Shown here: in pieces, positions 34,652 through 43,898 of the stretch
Position numbering within the stretch: position 1 is the stretch's first letter
Layout of the letters: every line of letters begins with the position of its first letter
Source of the DNA: Gemmatimonadaceae bacterium
Lineage (GTDB): Bacteria; Gemmatimonadota; Gemmatimonadetes; Gemmatimonadales; Gemmatimonadaceae
Assembly (NCBI GenBank): GCA_019186945.1
Contig: JABAQJ010000006.1
Span: forward strand, 124,001-188,000
DNA length: 64,000 bases
Direction of reading: 5' to 3'
Made by a program: the position numbers and the translations under genes
The notes under the pieces: generated by a model
Told to the model about the DNA's origin: nothing
Database searches by the model: none
Seen by the model: the letters and a program-made list of their open reading frames with translations, nothing else

Positions 34652-35733
34652 CTGGCGTGCCTGATCGCTGACTCGACGGCTTGGCCGAGCTCGGCAGTCG
34701 AGGCATTCCCGCCCATGTCCGGTGTGCGAGGACCGCCCGTTGCGAGTACCGACTCGATTGCGCGCATGATCGCATCGTGGCCTGCCTGGTCCCCCAGATG
34801 CTCCAGCATCAGCGCACCGGACCAGATTTGACCGATGGGATTGGCGATCCCCTTGCCGGCGATGTCCGGGGCCGATCCGTGTACCGGTTCGAACATCGAC
34901 GGATAATGGCGCTCCGGATTGAGATTCGCGGATGGGGCGATGCCGATTGAACCGCAGACGGCGGGGCCGAGGTCCGACAGGATGTCTCCGAACAGATTTG
35001 AGCCGACGACGACCTGGAAACGTCCCGGAAAGCGCACGAAGTTCGCCGCGAGGATGTCGATGTGGTACTGCTCGGCGGCGATACCCGGATGTCGCGAGGC
35101 GATCTCCGCAAAGCGCTCGTCCCAGTAGGGCATACTGATCGCGATGCCGTTCGACTTGGTCGCCGACGTGACCCTGCCGAGTCCCTTGCTGTCGGCGAGC
35201 CGGAAGGCGTACTCGATAATGCGGTCGACGCCCCGTCTCGTGAAGACCGACTGCTGCACCACGGTCTCCCGATCGGTGCCCTCGAAGATCCTGCCGCCGA
35301 TCTGGGAGTACTCTCCTTCCGTGTTCTCTCGCACGATCCAGAAGTCGATACGCTGCCCGTCGGAGATCGCGAGCGGCGATGGACACCCGGGCATCGTTCG
35401 GCAGGGCCGGACGTTCGCGTACTGATCGAAAGCGCGACGGATCGGGAGCAGCAAGCCCCAGATGGAGACGTGATCCGGCACGCCGGGCCATCCCACCGCG
35501 CCGACGAAGATCGCATCGAAGTCGCGCAGACGGTCGAGCGCGTCCGGCGGCATCATGCGCCCGGTACGCAGATAGGTCTGACAACTCCAGTCGAAGTAGG
35601 TCCACTCGATCCGCGTGCCAGTCCGTCCGGCGGCAGCGTCGACGGCGCGCACCCCCTCGGGCACAACCTCTGTCCCGATGCCATCGCCAGGGATTACGGC
35701 GATGCGAAACCGCCGGAGCGTACTCTCGGTCAC
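34648..35733 (-). CDS. Tartrate / D-malate dehydrogenase (decarboxylating)
   Basis: A 361-residue member of the isocitrate/isopropylmalate dehydrogenase family. Motifs are RIAVIPGDGIGTEVVPEG, the tartrate-dehydrogenase-type YLRTGRMMPPDALDRL, VRENTEGEYSQIGGRI, a TSATKSNG catalytic Lys region, GPAVCGSIGIAPSANLNP, and FEPVHGSAPDIAGKGIANP. It oxidises D-malate or tartrate with NAD and divalent metal. The dicarboxylate transporter genes at 52868-55752 would fit this substrate class, but they are far away. The gene is divergent from the DUF885 lipoprotein; the 168-base gap contains CGTCATTGACG (35822-35832), a short palindrome. Confidence 0.88.
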   Translation of the reverse strand: MTESTLRRFRIAVIPGDGIGTEVVPEGVRAVDAAAGRTGTRIEWTYFDWSCQTYLRTGRMMPPDALDRLRDFDAIFVGAVGWPGVPDHVSIWGLLLPIRRAFDQYANVRPCRTMPGCPSPLAISDGQRIDFWIVRENTEGEYSQIGGRIFEGTDRETVVQQSVFTRRGVDRIIEYAFRLADSKGLGRVTSATKSNGIAISMPYWDERFAEIASRHPGIAAEQYHIDILAANFVRFPGRFQVVVGSNLFGDILSDLGPAVCGSIGIAPSANLNPERHYPSMFEPVHGSAPDIAGKGIANPIGQIWSGALMLEHLGDQAGHDAIMRAIESVLATGGPRTPDMGGNASTAELGQAVESAIRHAS

Positions 35734-35901
35734 AGCTGTCGATCCTTGGGGTCTGGGGAGGTGATGCCGCCGCAGCCAAAGATGACTCGTCGAAAACGTT
35801 CCGAACAGCTTCGTTGCTGCACGTCATTGACGCTACATGTCCGCGCGCGCGAACTTCCGGCTGGCCACGCCCGTTGCGCGACTCACGTGAGGTCTGCACC
35901 A

Positions 35902-37593
35902 ATGCGAACGCCACACATCAGTCAGATTCTCGGTTGCGTCCTGCTGCTCGTCGCTGCAGCCGGTTGCGGCGGCGGCGCTGCCGATGGAAAGTCCAGGAGC
36001 ACAGCATCTGGCGATCGATCGACACGCTACGAAGACCTGACTGCGCTGTTCAGCGATTGGCGCGAGTTCCAGAAGCCGAAGTTTGTCCAGGGCGTTCCAG
36101 ACTACACACCAGCGGCGATGACCGCGCAACAGGGAGACCTGGCGGAGTACAAGTCGAGGTTGGCGGCGATCGATCCATCCGGCTGGCCAGTCGAGCGGCA
36201 GGTCGACTACTACATCGTCCGGGCGGAGATGAACGGCCTCGATTTCGATCACCGCGTGCTGAAGCCGTGGGTGAACAACCCGGCCTTCTACGTCACTGTG
36301 TTCGGGGCAGAGAGTGACCAGCCGGCACGTGAAGGGCCATTCGCGTCAGGTGCGGTGGAGCTGTGGCAGTACCGGCGTCCGTTATCGGCGGGCGACGCCG
36401 CGGCGATCGATTCGGGATTGCGTGGCGTACCCGGGCTGCTTGCCCAAGCCCGGGAGAACTTGACCGGAAACCAGAAGGACATCTGGAACTACGGCATCGG
36501 CAGCTTGAAAGGGCAAAGTGCGGATCTGCGGCAATTCGCATCTGAGCTGACGGATGCACAGAGTGGACTTGCGGCCACTGTGGAGAAGGCAAGGGAAGCC
36601 ACCGACCAGTTCGTTGCCTGGACTGAGTCGCAGGCGGCATCGAAGACCGGACGGTCGGGGATCGGCGTTGACAACTACAACTGGTATCTCAAGAACGTTC
36701 AGCTGGTGCCTTATTCGTGGCACGACCTCGTCACCATCATGGAGACGGAACTGGCGCGGTCGTGGGCATTCCTCGCGCTCGAGGAAGTCCGAAACCAGCG
36801 GCTACCACCGCTCCCGATCGTGTCGAGCGCTGCGGAGCACAGCCGCAGGTTCAACGCCGCCGTCACCGACTACATGGCATATCTGAAGAGCCACGACATC
36901 CTCACGATCAAGGGGTACATGGAGCCGCGGTTGCGAGCGCGGATCGGTGCGTACTCGGCCGGCCCGCGCGAGTTTTTCACCGAGGTCGACTATCGCGACC
37001 CGATGGTGATGCGGACTCATGGATTTCACTGGTTCGACAAGGGCCAGATGGCGGAAGAGCCGAGCGCGAGTCCGATACGTCGCGGTCCGCTGCTCTACAA
37101 CATTTTCAATACGCGTACCGAGGGGTTGGCGACGGAATGGGAGGAGATGATGATGGGGGCAGGCCTGTTCGATGCGCGGCCGCGCGCGCGCGAACTGATC
37201 CTGATTCTGCTGGCCGAGCGCGCTGCAAGAGCGTTAGGCGACCTGAAGATGCAGAGTAACGAGTTCACGCTGGATCAGGCGGCGGAGTTTGCGTCCGTGA
37301 ATACGCCCAGGAACTGGCTTAGCCTCGAGGGGAACCTGGTGCGTGGCGAGCAGCACCTGTACCTGCAGCAACCGGGCTATGGAATCAGCTACGTCATCGG
37401 CAAGCTGGAAGTCGAGAAGACGATGGCGGCTCGGCAGCGTCAATTGGGGAAGGCGTTCTCGATCAGGGCGTTCATGGACGAGTACCTTGCCGCTGGTCAG
37501 ATTCCGGCATCGCTGGTGCGGTGGCAGGTGACCGGTGAGTTGACGAGTGACCTCAAGGCCATGATGGATATCAGGGATGGCGGTGCGCAGTGA
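35902..37593 (+). CDS. DUF885 family lipoprotein
   Basis: A 563-residue lipoprotein (lipobox LLLVAAAGC, mature Cys near residue 22). It is recognised as DUF885 by YYIVRAEMNGLDFDHRVL, the central RIGAYSAGPREFFTEVDYRD, and the C-terminal GRAFSIRAFMDEYL-like segment (here GKAFSIRAFMDEYLAAGQIP). DUF885 proteins are thought to be zinc-dependent carboxypeptidase-like hydrolases. An HExxH-type motif is not obvious in this one, and YNIFNTRTEGLATEWEEMMM occupies that region. I used ATG 35902; the much longer frame upstream re-reads the tartrate dehydrogenase antisense. The 292 bases after it (37594-37885) hold nothing clear. Confidence 0.85.
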   Translation: MRTPHISQILGCVLLLVAAAGCGGGAADGKSRSTASGDRSTRYEDLTALFSDWREFQKPKFVQGVPDYTPAAMTAQQGDLAEYKSRLAAIDPSGWPVERQVDYYIVRAEMNGLDFDHRVLKPWVNNPAFYVTVFGAESDQPAREGPFASGAVELWQYRRPLSAGDAAAIDSGLRGVPGLLAQARENLTGNQKDIWNYGIGSLKGQSADLRQFASELTDAQSGLAATVEKAREATDQFVAWTESQAASKTGRSGIGVDNYNWYLKNVQLVPYSWHDLVTIMETELARSWAFLALEEVRNQRLPPLPIVSSAAEHSRRFNAAVTDYMAYLKSHDILTIKGYMEPRLRARIGAYSAGPREFFTEVDYRDPMVMRTHGFHWFDKGQMAEEPSASPIRRGPLLYNIFNTRTEGLATEWEEMMMGAGLFDARPRARELILILLAERAARALGDLKMQSNEFTLDQAAEFASVNTPRNWLSLEGNLVRGEQHLYLQQPGYGISYVIGKLEVEKTMAARQRQLGKAFSIRAFMDEYLAAGQIPASLVRWQVTGELTSDLKAMMDIRDGGAQ

Positions 37594-37885
37594 CCGGATC
37601 CATAGAGCATCGCAGTGCATGTTGAGCGCGATCGAAACCCGCTGGGTCTTCTTCACCGCGATACTGGCACTGGAGATCGAGTAGCGCGGGCATTTGCGGC
37701 GGACCGTCTGAGCGTTGCATCTTCTCGAGTGCAACACCCGACCGGATTCCTGGTGAAGCGGTGATGGCCCGGTGGGAGGTGCTGCGCGCGTCGCTTGGCC
37801 AGGAACGCCGCCGGGTGAGATCTCGATCGTTCGCGTGTGTCGTCGTGAGAGCAAGACAGGCATTCACCCTCCTCCCCCCGAGCCG

Positions 37886-38248
37886 ATGCCGAAGAAAGCC
37901 CCCCGTTCCGGCGCCAGAAAGCGCTCGCCCAACCAGGGATTCCAGCGTGGCGTGAAGCACCCCAGCAACCAGCTGACCGTCACACAGGTGAAGGCGATCC
38001 GCGCCGGTCGCTACAAGAACAAGACGCAGTCGCAGCTGGCTAAGGAATTCGGCGTCTCCGCGTCGACGATTTCGCAGGCTCGCACCGGCAAGACGTGGTC
38101 CTGGTTGCCGGGAGCGAAAAAGGCGATGAAGGCGGACGATCCCCGACGATTTGCCGGACGACGGGCACCACTGATCAGCTGGCGCGAGGTCCGTGGGAAG
38201 GATGGGAAGCCGGTCGGAGAGCGGGCGAAGCCGCGAGGACGCCGGTAG
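37886..38248 (+). CDS. Small basic helix-turn-helix protein
   Basis: A 120-residue, lysine/arginine-rich protein. After a basic start (MPKKAPRSGARKRS), residues ~33-66 contain LTVTQVKAIRAG and SQLAKEFGVSASTISQARTG, a helix-turn-helix like those found in homing-endonuclease-associated and phage regulators. The C-terminal ~50 residues are basic and unstructured. It probably binds DNA. No endonuclease domain is attached. ATG 37886 was chosen because the upstream extension lacks coding character. It lies between the DUF885 and spermidine-dehydrogenase-like genes on the same strand. Confidence 0.7.
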   Translation: MPKKAPRSGARKRSPNQGFQRGVKHPSNQLTVTQVKAIRAGRYKNKTQSQLAKEFGVSASTISQARTGKTWSWLPGAKKAMKADDPRRFAGRRAPLISWREVRGKDGKPVGERAKPRGRR

Positions 38249-38311
38249 TCCGTTCGCGGGGTCGGTGCCAGTGTCCGCCACCTCCCCGTGGCGTATGTTA
38301 TCGCGTCGCTG

Positions 38312-38317
38312 AAGGAG
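38312..38317 (+). promoter_or_regulatory. Ribosome-binding site that fixes a GTG start
   Basis: AAGGAG lies six bases before GTG 38324. This supports that start over the in-frame GTG at 38288. Confidence 0.7.
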
Positions 38318-38323
38318 AAGAGC

Positions 38324-40231
38324 GTGGAAGAGCTGCCGGATCGCAAGCATGAATCTGACCGGACGATCAGCCGTCGCGACTTCCTGAACGGTATGGCGAT
38401 CGGTCTCGGCGCGATTGGCACGCTCGGTTCGCGTCAGTTGCTCCGCGCCGGCATCCTCGATCCGCAGGCGGCGGCGCCGTATCCGCCAGCTCTCACCGGG
38501 TTGCGCGGAAGCACCGACGCCGCATTCGAGCACGCGCACAGGCTGCGCGACGGCGCGTCGCCGAGTGCGTGGGGCATCCCGAATACTACTGGAGAACAGT
38601 ACGACCTCGTTGTCGTTGGGGCGGGAATCAGCGGCCTGGCAGCGGCGTATTTCTTCAGGCAGGCAGCGGGCGCGAACTCGCGCATCCTCATCCTGGACAA
38701 TCACGATGACTTTGGCGGACACGCGCGCCGCAACGAGTTCACCGTCGATGACCGGCTGTTGCTCGGTTACGGCGGAACGCAGTCGATCGATACTCCGTCC
38801 GAGTACAGCCCACATGCGTTGAAGCTGCTCAAGGATCTGGGGATCGATCTGTCGATGTTTCGGAAGGCGTACGATCGGGAGTTCTTTGTGCGACGCCGGC
38901 TGTCGCCCGCCGTGTTCTTCGACCGCGAGACGTTTGGCGAAGACCGTCTTGTGCGGCAGTCTGAAGGGGGGAAGACGAGCGACTGGCTGGCACGCTCGCC
39001 GCTCACGGAGCGGGCGCGCCAGGATATCGCGAGGGTTTACGACGGCCGCACCGACTACCTGCAGGGGAAATCGAAGGAGGAAAAACTCGCACACTTGGCC
39101 CGTACCAGCTTCCGCGACTACCTGATCAACGATGTCGGTGTCGCGCCGGAGACGATGCCGTTTTTCCAGGCGCTCACGCACGACCTGTATGGCGTAGGTG
39201 TCGACGCTGTTCCCGCTGGCGACTGCCGCGGTGTTGGACTTCCCGGGTTCGAAGGATTGAGTTTGGGGGACGCGTTAGGGCCGGGCCAGGGACGGACGGC
39301 GAGCCGGACACACGACGAGCCATACATCTATCATTTCCCGGATGGAAACGCGACCATCGCACGGCTCCTCGTGCGGGAACTTGTACCAGGCGTCATCGAC
39401 GGCAGCACGGCCAGCGACATCGTCATGGCGCACGCGCGCTACGCGGACCTGGACCGTGAGGCAAACCGGGTTCGCCTGAGGCTCAACAGCACGGCGATCA
39501 GCGTTCGACACGCCGGATCGGGACCGAGTGGCGATGTGGACGTGATTTACGTGCAGGGAGACCAGTCGTATGCGGTGCGCGGACGAGCGTGCGTCCTGGC
39601 CTGCTGGCACGGCGTGATACCGCACCTGGCGCCAGACCTGCCGCGCAGCCAGCGCGAGGCGCTTCTCTACGGTGTCAAGGTTCCGCTGCTGTACACCAAC
39701 GTCGCCATGCGCAGTTGGAGGGCGCTGGACGCGCTGAAGGTGGAAAGCATATACGCGCCAGGCTGCTACTTCACGAGCATCCACATGGACTTCCCCGTGA
39801 GCGTCGGCGGATATCGATACACTCGAACGCCGGAGGAGCCCACGGTGTTGCACGTCGTCAGGACGCCCTGCAAGCCGGGGCTTTCGGCACGCGACCAGCA
39901 GCGTGCTGGCCGGTTCGAGCTGTTGAACACGCCGTACGTGACCCTGGAAAGAAACTTGCGGGATCAGTTGGCGCGCATTCTGGGTCCGGGAGGCTTCGAT
40001 CCAGCGCGCGACATCGCCGGGATTACCGTGAATCGGTGGTCGCACGGATACACGTACGAGTACAACTCGCTCTTCGATCCGGTGTGGAATCCGGGTCAGG
40101 CGCCATGCGAGATCGCGCGCCAGCGCTATGGCAACATCGTCATCGCGAACGCGGACGCGCAGGCGTTCGCCTATACGGACGCCGCGATCGACCAGGCGTA
40201 TCGTGCCGTTCGGGAACTTACTTCGACATGA
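38324..40231 (+). CDS. Spermidine dehydrogenase-like FAD-dependent oxidoreductase
   Basis: A 635-residue flavoenzyme. A twin-arginine-like signal, ISRRDFLNGMAIGLGAIGTL, lies near residues 14-35. The FAD fold is LVVVGAGISGLAAAYFFRQA, followed by LILDNHDDFGGHARRNEF, a signature of the Pseudomonas SpdH spermidine dehydrogenase group. It would oxidise a polyamine or similar amine in the periplasm. The length matches SpdH (~620). The next gene is coupled by an ATGA overlap. It has no partner cytochrome nearby. Substrate assignment is by family similarity only. Confidence 0.85.
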   Translation: MEELPDRKHESDRTISRRDFLNGMAIGLGAIGTLGSRQLLRAGILDPQAAAPYPPALTGLRGSTDAAFEHAHRLRDGASPSAWGIPNTTGEQYDLVVVGAGISGLAAAYFFRQAAGANSRILILDNHDDFGGHARRNEFTVDDRLLLGYGGTQSIDTPSEYSPHALKLLKDLGIDLSMFRKAYDREFFVRRRLSPAVFFDRETFGEDRLVRQSEGGKTSDWLARSPLTERARQDIARVYDGRTDYLQGKSKEEKLAHLARTSFRDYLINDVGVAPETMPFFQALTHDLYGVGVDAVPAGDCRGVGLPGFEGLSLGDALGPGQGRTASRTHDEPYIYHFPDGNATIARLLVRELVPGVIDGSTASDIVMAHARYADLDREANRVRLRLNSTAISVRHAGSGPSGDVDVIYVQGDQSYAVRGRACVLACWHGVIPHLAPDLPRSQREALLYGVKVPLLYTNVAMRSWRALDALKVESIYAPGCYFTSIHMDFPVSVGGYRYTRTPEEPTVLHVVRTPCKPGLSARDQQRAGRFELLNTPYVTLERNLRDQLARILGPGGFDPARDIAGITVNRWSHGYTYEYNSLFDPVWNPGQAPCEIARQRYGNIVIANADAQAFAYTDAAIDQAYRAVRELTST

Positions 40232-41022
40232 CGGCGCGTCGCGCGTCCATCTCGCTGCTGTGGCTGGCGGTCGTTGCCGCGTCGACAGCAAGCGCACAGT
40301 CCACCGGTACGCTGATTGGGACGGTGCTCGACGATTCCACGGAGATCATGCTCGCGGATGCCGAGGTATCGATCCCCGGGTTGAACCTGATGGCACGAAC
40401 GAACGCCAGGGGCGAGTTCGTGATCACGGGGATTGGTGCGGGCTCGTACGCGGTGATCGCTCGCCGTATTGGCTACCAACCGTGGACCGGCTCGCTCCCG
40501 TTCAACGGTGCGGACACCGTGCGGTATCAGTTCTCCCTGCGCCGCGTGGTGCAATCGCTCCCCGGTGTCGCCGTTACGGGAACCAATGACGTTCCCGCGG
40601 CCGCCAAGCTGTCGCAGTTCGAACGCCGACGACGATCGGGCGCCGGTCGGTTCCTCACCGCGGTCGATTTCGAACGGATCAACAACCGGCTGACGGGAGA
40701 CGCGCTGTCGTCCCGCTTTCCCGGCATTCGCATGATGAAGGATGCCGCTCGTCCAATGGCAGCGTATGTCGCTGGCAGCCGAGGCGTCAACTCCATCGAG
40801 GGTTTGCCGGGACGTGGTCCACCGAAGGCCTGCCTGCTCCAGGTCTGGCTGGATGGTGCGCGTGTGTTCAGCGGCCTGCCCGGCGAACCGCCGTTCGATA
40901 TCAACTCGGTGCAGTCAGAGCAGATCGCTGCCGTTGAGCTCTATGCCGGCTCCGCGTCGCTCCCGACGGAACTGCGTAGCGGGAACGCCGCGTGCGGCGC
41001 GATCTTGGTTTGGACCAAATGA
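40228..41022 (+). CDS. Carboxypeptidase-regulatory/plug-like protein without a barrel
   Basis: A 264-residue exported protein (signal peptide about 1-23, AASTASAQ). Residues ~25-100 form a carboxypeptidase-regulatory-like domain (LIGTVLDDSTEIMLADAEVS; GYQPWTGSLPF). The rest resembles a TonB-receptor plug: FPGIRMMKDAARP, and the end IAAVELYAGSASLPTELRSG then GAILVWTK, where a real receptor would continue into a beta-barrel. It stops there. It is coupled by ATGA overlap to the flavoenzyme. It could be a periplasmic or outer-membrane-associated binding module; the function is unknown. Confidence 0.75.
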   Translation: MTARRASISLLWLAVVAASTASAQSTGTLIGTVLDDSTEIMLADAEVSIPGLNLMARTNARGEFVITGIGAGSYAVIARRIGYQPWTGSLPFNGADTVRYQFSLRRVVQSLPGVAVTGTNDVPAAAKLSQFERRRRSGAGRFLTAVDFERINNRLTGDALSSRFPGIRMMKDAARPMAAYVAGSRGVNSIEGLPGRGPPKACLLQVWLDGARVFSGLPGEPPFDINSVQSEQIAAVELYAGSASLPTELRSGNAACGAILVWTK

Positions 41023-41039
41023 CGTCTTGCTGCTGGCGG

Positions 41040-42593
41040 CTAGGTGTGCGTCGGCATGACGAATTCGCTTCCGGATCGAATCCCCGCCGGCCAGCGGCTG
41101 GTCACTGTCTTGAGCTTGGTGAAGAAACGTACGCCGTCCATGCCATGCTGGTTCTGGTCTCCGAAGGCAGACTGTTTCCAGCCGCCGAATGAGTAGAACG
41201 CGAGCGGCACGGGAATGGGAACGTTGACGCCGACCATCCCGACCTGCACGCGGTGGACGAAATCCCGCGCCGAGTCGCCATCGCGGGTGAAGATCGCCAC
41301 GCCGTTCCCGAACTCGTGGTCGTTCGTAAGGGCCAGTGCTTCCTCGAAGTCGCGGGCCCGCACGATGCAGAGGACAGGGCCGAAGATCTCTTCCTTGTAG
41401 ATGCGCATCGCGGCGGTGACGCGATCGAACAGCGTGGCGCCAAGGAAGTATCCATCTTCGTGGCCGGCGACGGACACGGAGCGGCCATCGACTACCAGGC
41501 ACGCGCCCTCGCGCTCGCCGAGCTCGATGTAGCTGGCGACACGGGCGCGGTGCTCGGCCGTCACGAGTGGTCCCATTTCCATGCCGGTGGCGCGCGAGGG
41601 ACCGACCTTCAGCGTTGCGATGCGGGCCTTGAGGCGATCGATCAGGTCGTCGGCGGTGGCATCGCCGACCGTCACGGCGACGGAGATCGCCATGCAGCGT
41701 TCGCCCGCCGAGCCGTAGGCCGCGCCCATTAATGCGTCGGTCACCTGGTTCATGTCCGCGTCAGGCATGACGACCAGATGGTTCTTCGCGCCGCCCATGG
41801 ACTGTACGCGCTTTCCGTGCGCGGCGGCCGTGGCGTAAACGTAGCGTGCGATAGGTGTGGATCCTACGAAACTGACGGCCTGGATGCGTGAGTCGGTCAA
41901 CAGCGTGTCGACCGATTCCTTGTCGCCGTGTACGATGTTGAATACGCCCGCCGGTCCGCCAGCCTCAACAAACAGTTCCGCGATCCGGACGGGGCAACTC
42001 GGATCCTTTTCCGACGGCTTGAGGATGAATGCATTACCGCAGGCCAGCGCCGGCGCGAACATCCACATCGGCACCATCGCCGGGAAATTGAACGGCGTGA
42101 TACCCGCCACGACGCCGAGCGGCTGGCGCAGCGAGTACATGTCGATCCCGTTCGATACGCCGTCCGAATACTCGCCCTTCATCAGGTGAGGGATGCCGCA
42201 CGCGAACTCTACGACTTCCAGGCCGCGCTGTACCTCGCCGCGGGCATCCGAGAAGACCTTCCCGTGCTCGTCGCTGATGAGTCCGGCCAACTCGTCCATG
42301 TGCCGCTCGATCAGCTCGCGGAACCTGAACAGCACCCGCGCCCGGCGCAGCGGTGACGCACCTCCCCACTGGGGAAATGCGGCGAGGGCGTTGGCGATCG
42401 CATCTTCGACGAATGCGCGCGAGGCCAGTGGGACGCGGTGGGCAGCGACTCCTGTCGACGGGTTGTACACCACTCCGTAGCGGGATCCCGGCGGATGCAC
42501 GCGCACCCCGCCGACGAAGTGATCGATTACCGGCAGCTGCAATTCGGGCGAAGCCGCGGACGTCGCCGTGGCGGAAATGGACTGCGTGGCCAT
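41040..42593 (-). CDS. mmsA: CoA-acylating methylmalonate-semialdehyde dehydrogenase
   Basis: A 517-residue aldehyde dehydrogenase with MmsA hallmarks: VGVNVPIPVPLAFYSFGGWK near the end, YSLRQPLGVVAGITPFNFP, and the catalytic cysteine in AAYGSAGERCMAIS (about residue 300). It lacks the classical general-base glutamate context, as expected for the CoA-dependent group. It converts methylmalonate semialdehyde to propionyl-CoA and malonate semialdehyde to acetyl-CoA. The 3-hydroxyisobutyrate-dehydrogenase-like gene lies upstream on the same strand with a 199-base gap, matching the valine degradation pair. It could also serve the beta-alanine transaminase at 26809. Confidence 0.92.
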   Translation of the reverse strand: MATQSISATATSAASPELQLPVIDHFVGGVRVHPPGSRYGVVYNPSTGVAAHRVPLASRAFVEDAIANALAAFPQWGGASPLRRARVLFRFRELIERHMDELAGLISDEHGKVFSDARGEVQRGLEVVEFACGIPHLMKGEYSDGVSNGIDMYSLRQPLGVVAGITPFNFPAMVPMWMFAPALACGNAFILKPSEKDPSCPVRIAELFVEAGGPAGVFNIVHGDKESVDTLLTDSRIQAVSFVGSTPIARYVYATAAAHGKRVQSMGGAKNHLVVMPDADMNQVTDALMGAAYGSAGERCMAISVAVTVGDATADDLIDRLKARIATLKVGPSRATGMEMGPLVTAEHRARVASYIELGEREGACLVVDGRSVSVAGHEDGYFLGATLFDRVTAAMRIYKEEIFGPVLCIVRARDFEEALALTNDHEFGNGVAIFTRDGDSARDFVHRVQVGMVGVNVPIPVPLAFYSFGGWKQSAFGDQNQHGMDGVRFFTKLKTVTSRWPAGIRSGSEFVMPTHT

Positions 42594-42792
42594 GTATTAT
42601 CCGGTTCGGGTCTGTTTCGAGTTTACGCGGCTGTCGCCGGAGCGGCAACCCGAGCGGGTACGTGCGGATCCACGAATGCGCCTCGGCGCATGGCACGCGG
42701 CGCAAGGCGAATTGCGGCGTGGGTATTCCCGTTCCCGGGAGCGCGGGTTTGCGATCCGGCGACAGCGCCGCCGGTCGCGCCGTCTGGATGGA

Positions 42793-43638
42793 CTACGTCC
42801 CCGGCTTGGCGAGGACCGCCAGGTCCAACCCGCCGTGTCCGCTCGCGATCAGTTCGTCCATCCGAACGGCCAGAGCATGAACGAGTGGCACTGGTTCGTC
42901 GCCTGCCGACTCGATCATCAGACGCGCGTCCTTGCGCGCGGTCGTGAGCGTGAAAGATGTCGAGTAGTCGCCGGAGAGAACCTTCTTCCCGCGAATCCCA
43001 AGGACCGTGTCCATCCGGACACGGTCGAACACGCCGAGCACCTGCGCGCGGTCGACGCCCAATGCATCCGCCATGTGGAAGACGTCGGCGAGGCCGGCGC
43101 CCATCAGGAACAGCATGGCGTTGCCGAAGAGCTTGAAGGCGGCAGCCAGATCCGGGCGCTCGCCAACGTACCAGAGATCGCGAGTGAGCGGCGTGAGGTA
43201 TGCCTCCACCGCCTCGTACAGCGGGCGCGGGCCGGCGACAAGCATGTGACCCCCCTGAGACCGGGCAGCCGCTGGCGACATGAACACCGGCGCATGCAGA
43301 TACGCGATGCCGGCATGTTGCAACTGGCGGGTGCGGACGGCGGTGGCGATCGGAGCGTTGGTGGTGTGGTCGAGGACAATGGCATCCGGAGACAGCCCGG
43401 GTCGCATGGCGTCGACCACCGCATCCACCGTGGCGTCGTCGAGCAGAACGAGATGTACGCGCGCCGCGTCCCTGACAGCAGCGGCCGGGGTCTCCGCCAG
43501 CCGCGCACCGAGACGACACAGTACCTCCGCTCTGGCTGGCGTGCGATTCCAGACCGTGACGTCGTTCCCCAAAGCAAGCAACCGTTCGGCGATTCCGCTG
43601 CCAAGGAGGCCGGTTCCCAGTAGTGCGACTTTTGTCAT
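42793..43638 (-). CDS. Beta-hydroxyacid dehydrogenase (3-hydroxyisobutyrate dehydrogenase-like)
   Basis: A 281-residue NAD(P)-dependent enzyme. KVALLGTGLLGSGIAERLL binds the cofactor, HAPVFMSPAAARSQGGHMLV is the substrate loop, and AAFKLFGNAMLF carries the catalytic lysine. The usual DAPVSGG is HAPVFMS here, so the substrate may differ from 3-hydroxyisobutyrate. The start at 43638 is preceded by GGAGAAGG; an ATG at 43653 overlaps that Shine-Dalgarno. With mmsA downstream it forms a probable valine or related branched-acid pathway operon. The regulator at 43899 is divergent. Confidence 0.85.
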   Translation of the reverse strand: MTKVALLGTGLLGSGIAERLLALGNDVTVWNRTPARAEVLCRLGARLAETPAAAVRDAARVHLVLLDDATVDAVVDAMRPGLSPDAIVLDHTTNAPIATAVRTRQLQHAGIAYLHAPVFMSPAAARSQGGHMLVAGPRPLYEAVEAYLTPLTRDLWYVGERPDLAAAFKLFGNAMLFLMGAGLADVFHMADALGVDRAQVLGVFDRVRMDTVLGIRGKKVLSGDYSTSFTLTTARKDARLMIESAGDEPVPLVHALAVRMDELIASGHGGLDLAVLAKPGT

Positions 43639-43898
43639 GCCTTCTCCAGGCAATCAGGATGACGCTGGGCGGTGGAGCCACAACGTTCGGAACAACGGAC
43701 GTTCTGAGCCACCATGAGTCGTAACGTTCAGACCGGCTGCGGCGTCCGCTTCCAAGTCGCACCGGCCCGAACGCATGTCGCGCCGCCGATAGCCTTGCAG
43801 GCGGAAGGCCAACTCTACCTCACTGGCGAGCCGAATGATCGCGAGCGAAATCGCGCGTATCGCATACGCGCTGAGGCCATCGGACGCTCGGTCTCGGA

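Noticed and set aside
35062-35901. N-terminal extension of the DUF885 gene by 280 codons
   Set aside because: The extension runs antisense through the tartrate dehydrogenase. The lipobox after ATG 35902 gives a sensible mature start.
34598-35914. 438-codon minus-strand frame overlapping tartrate dehydrogenase
   Set aside because: It is in a shifted frame over a well-supported gene; the composition is Arg-rich and it has no motifs.
37571-39181. 536-codon frame on the minus strand
   Set aside because: It is antisense to the small HTH gene and the flavoenzyme and has an Arg/Gln/His-rich composition without motifs.
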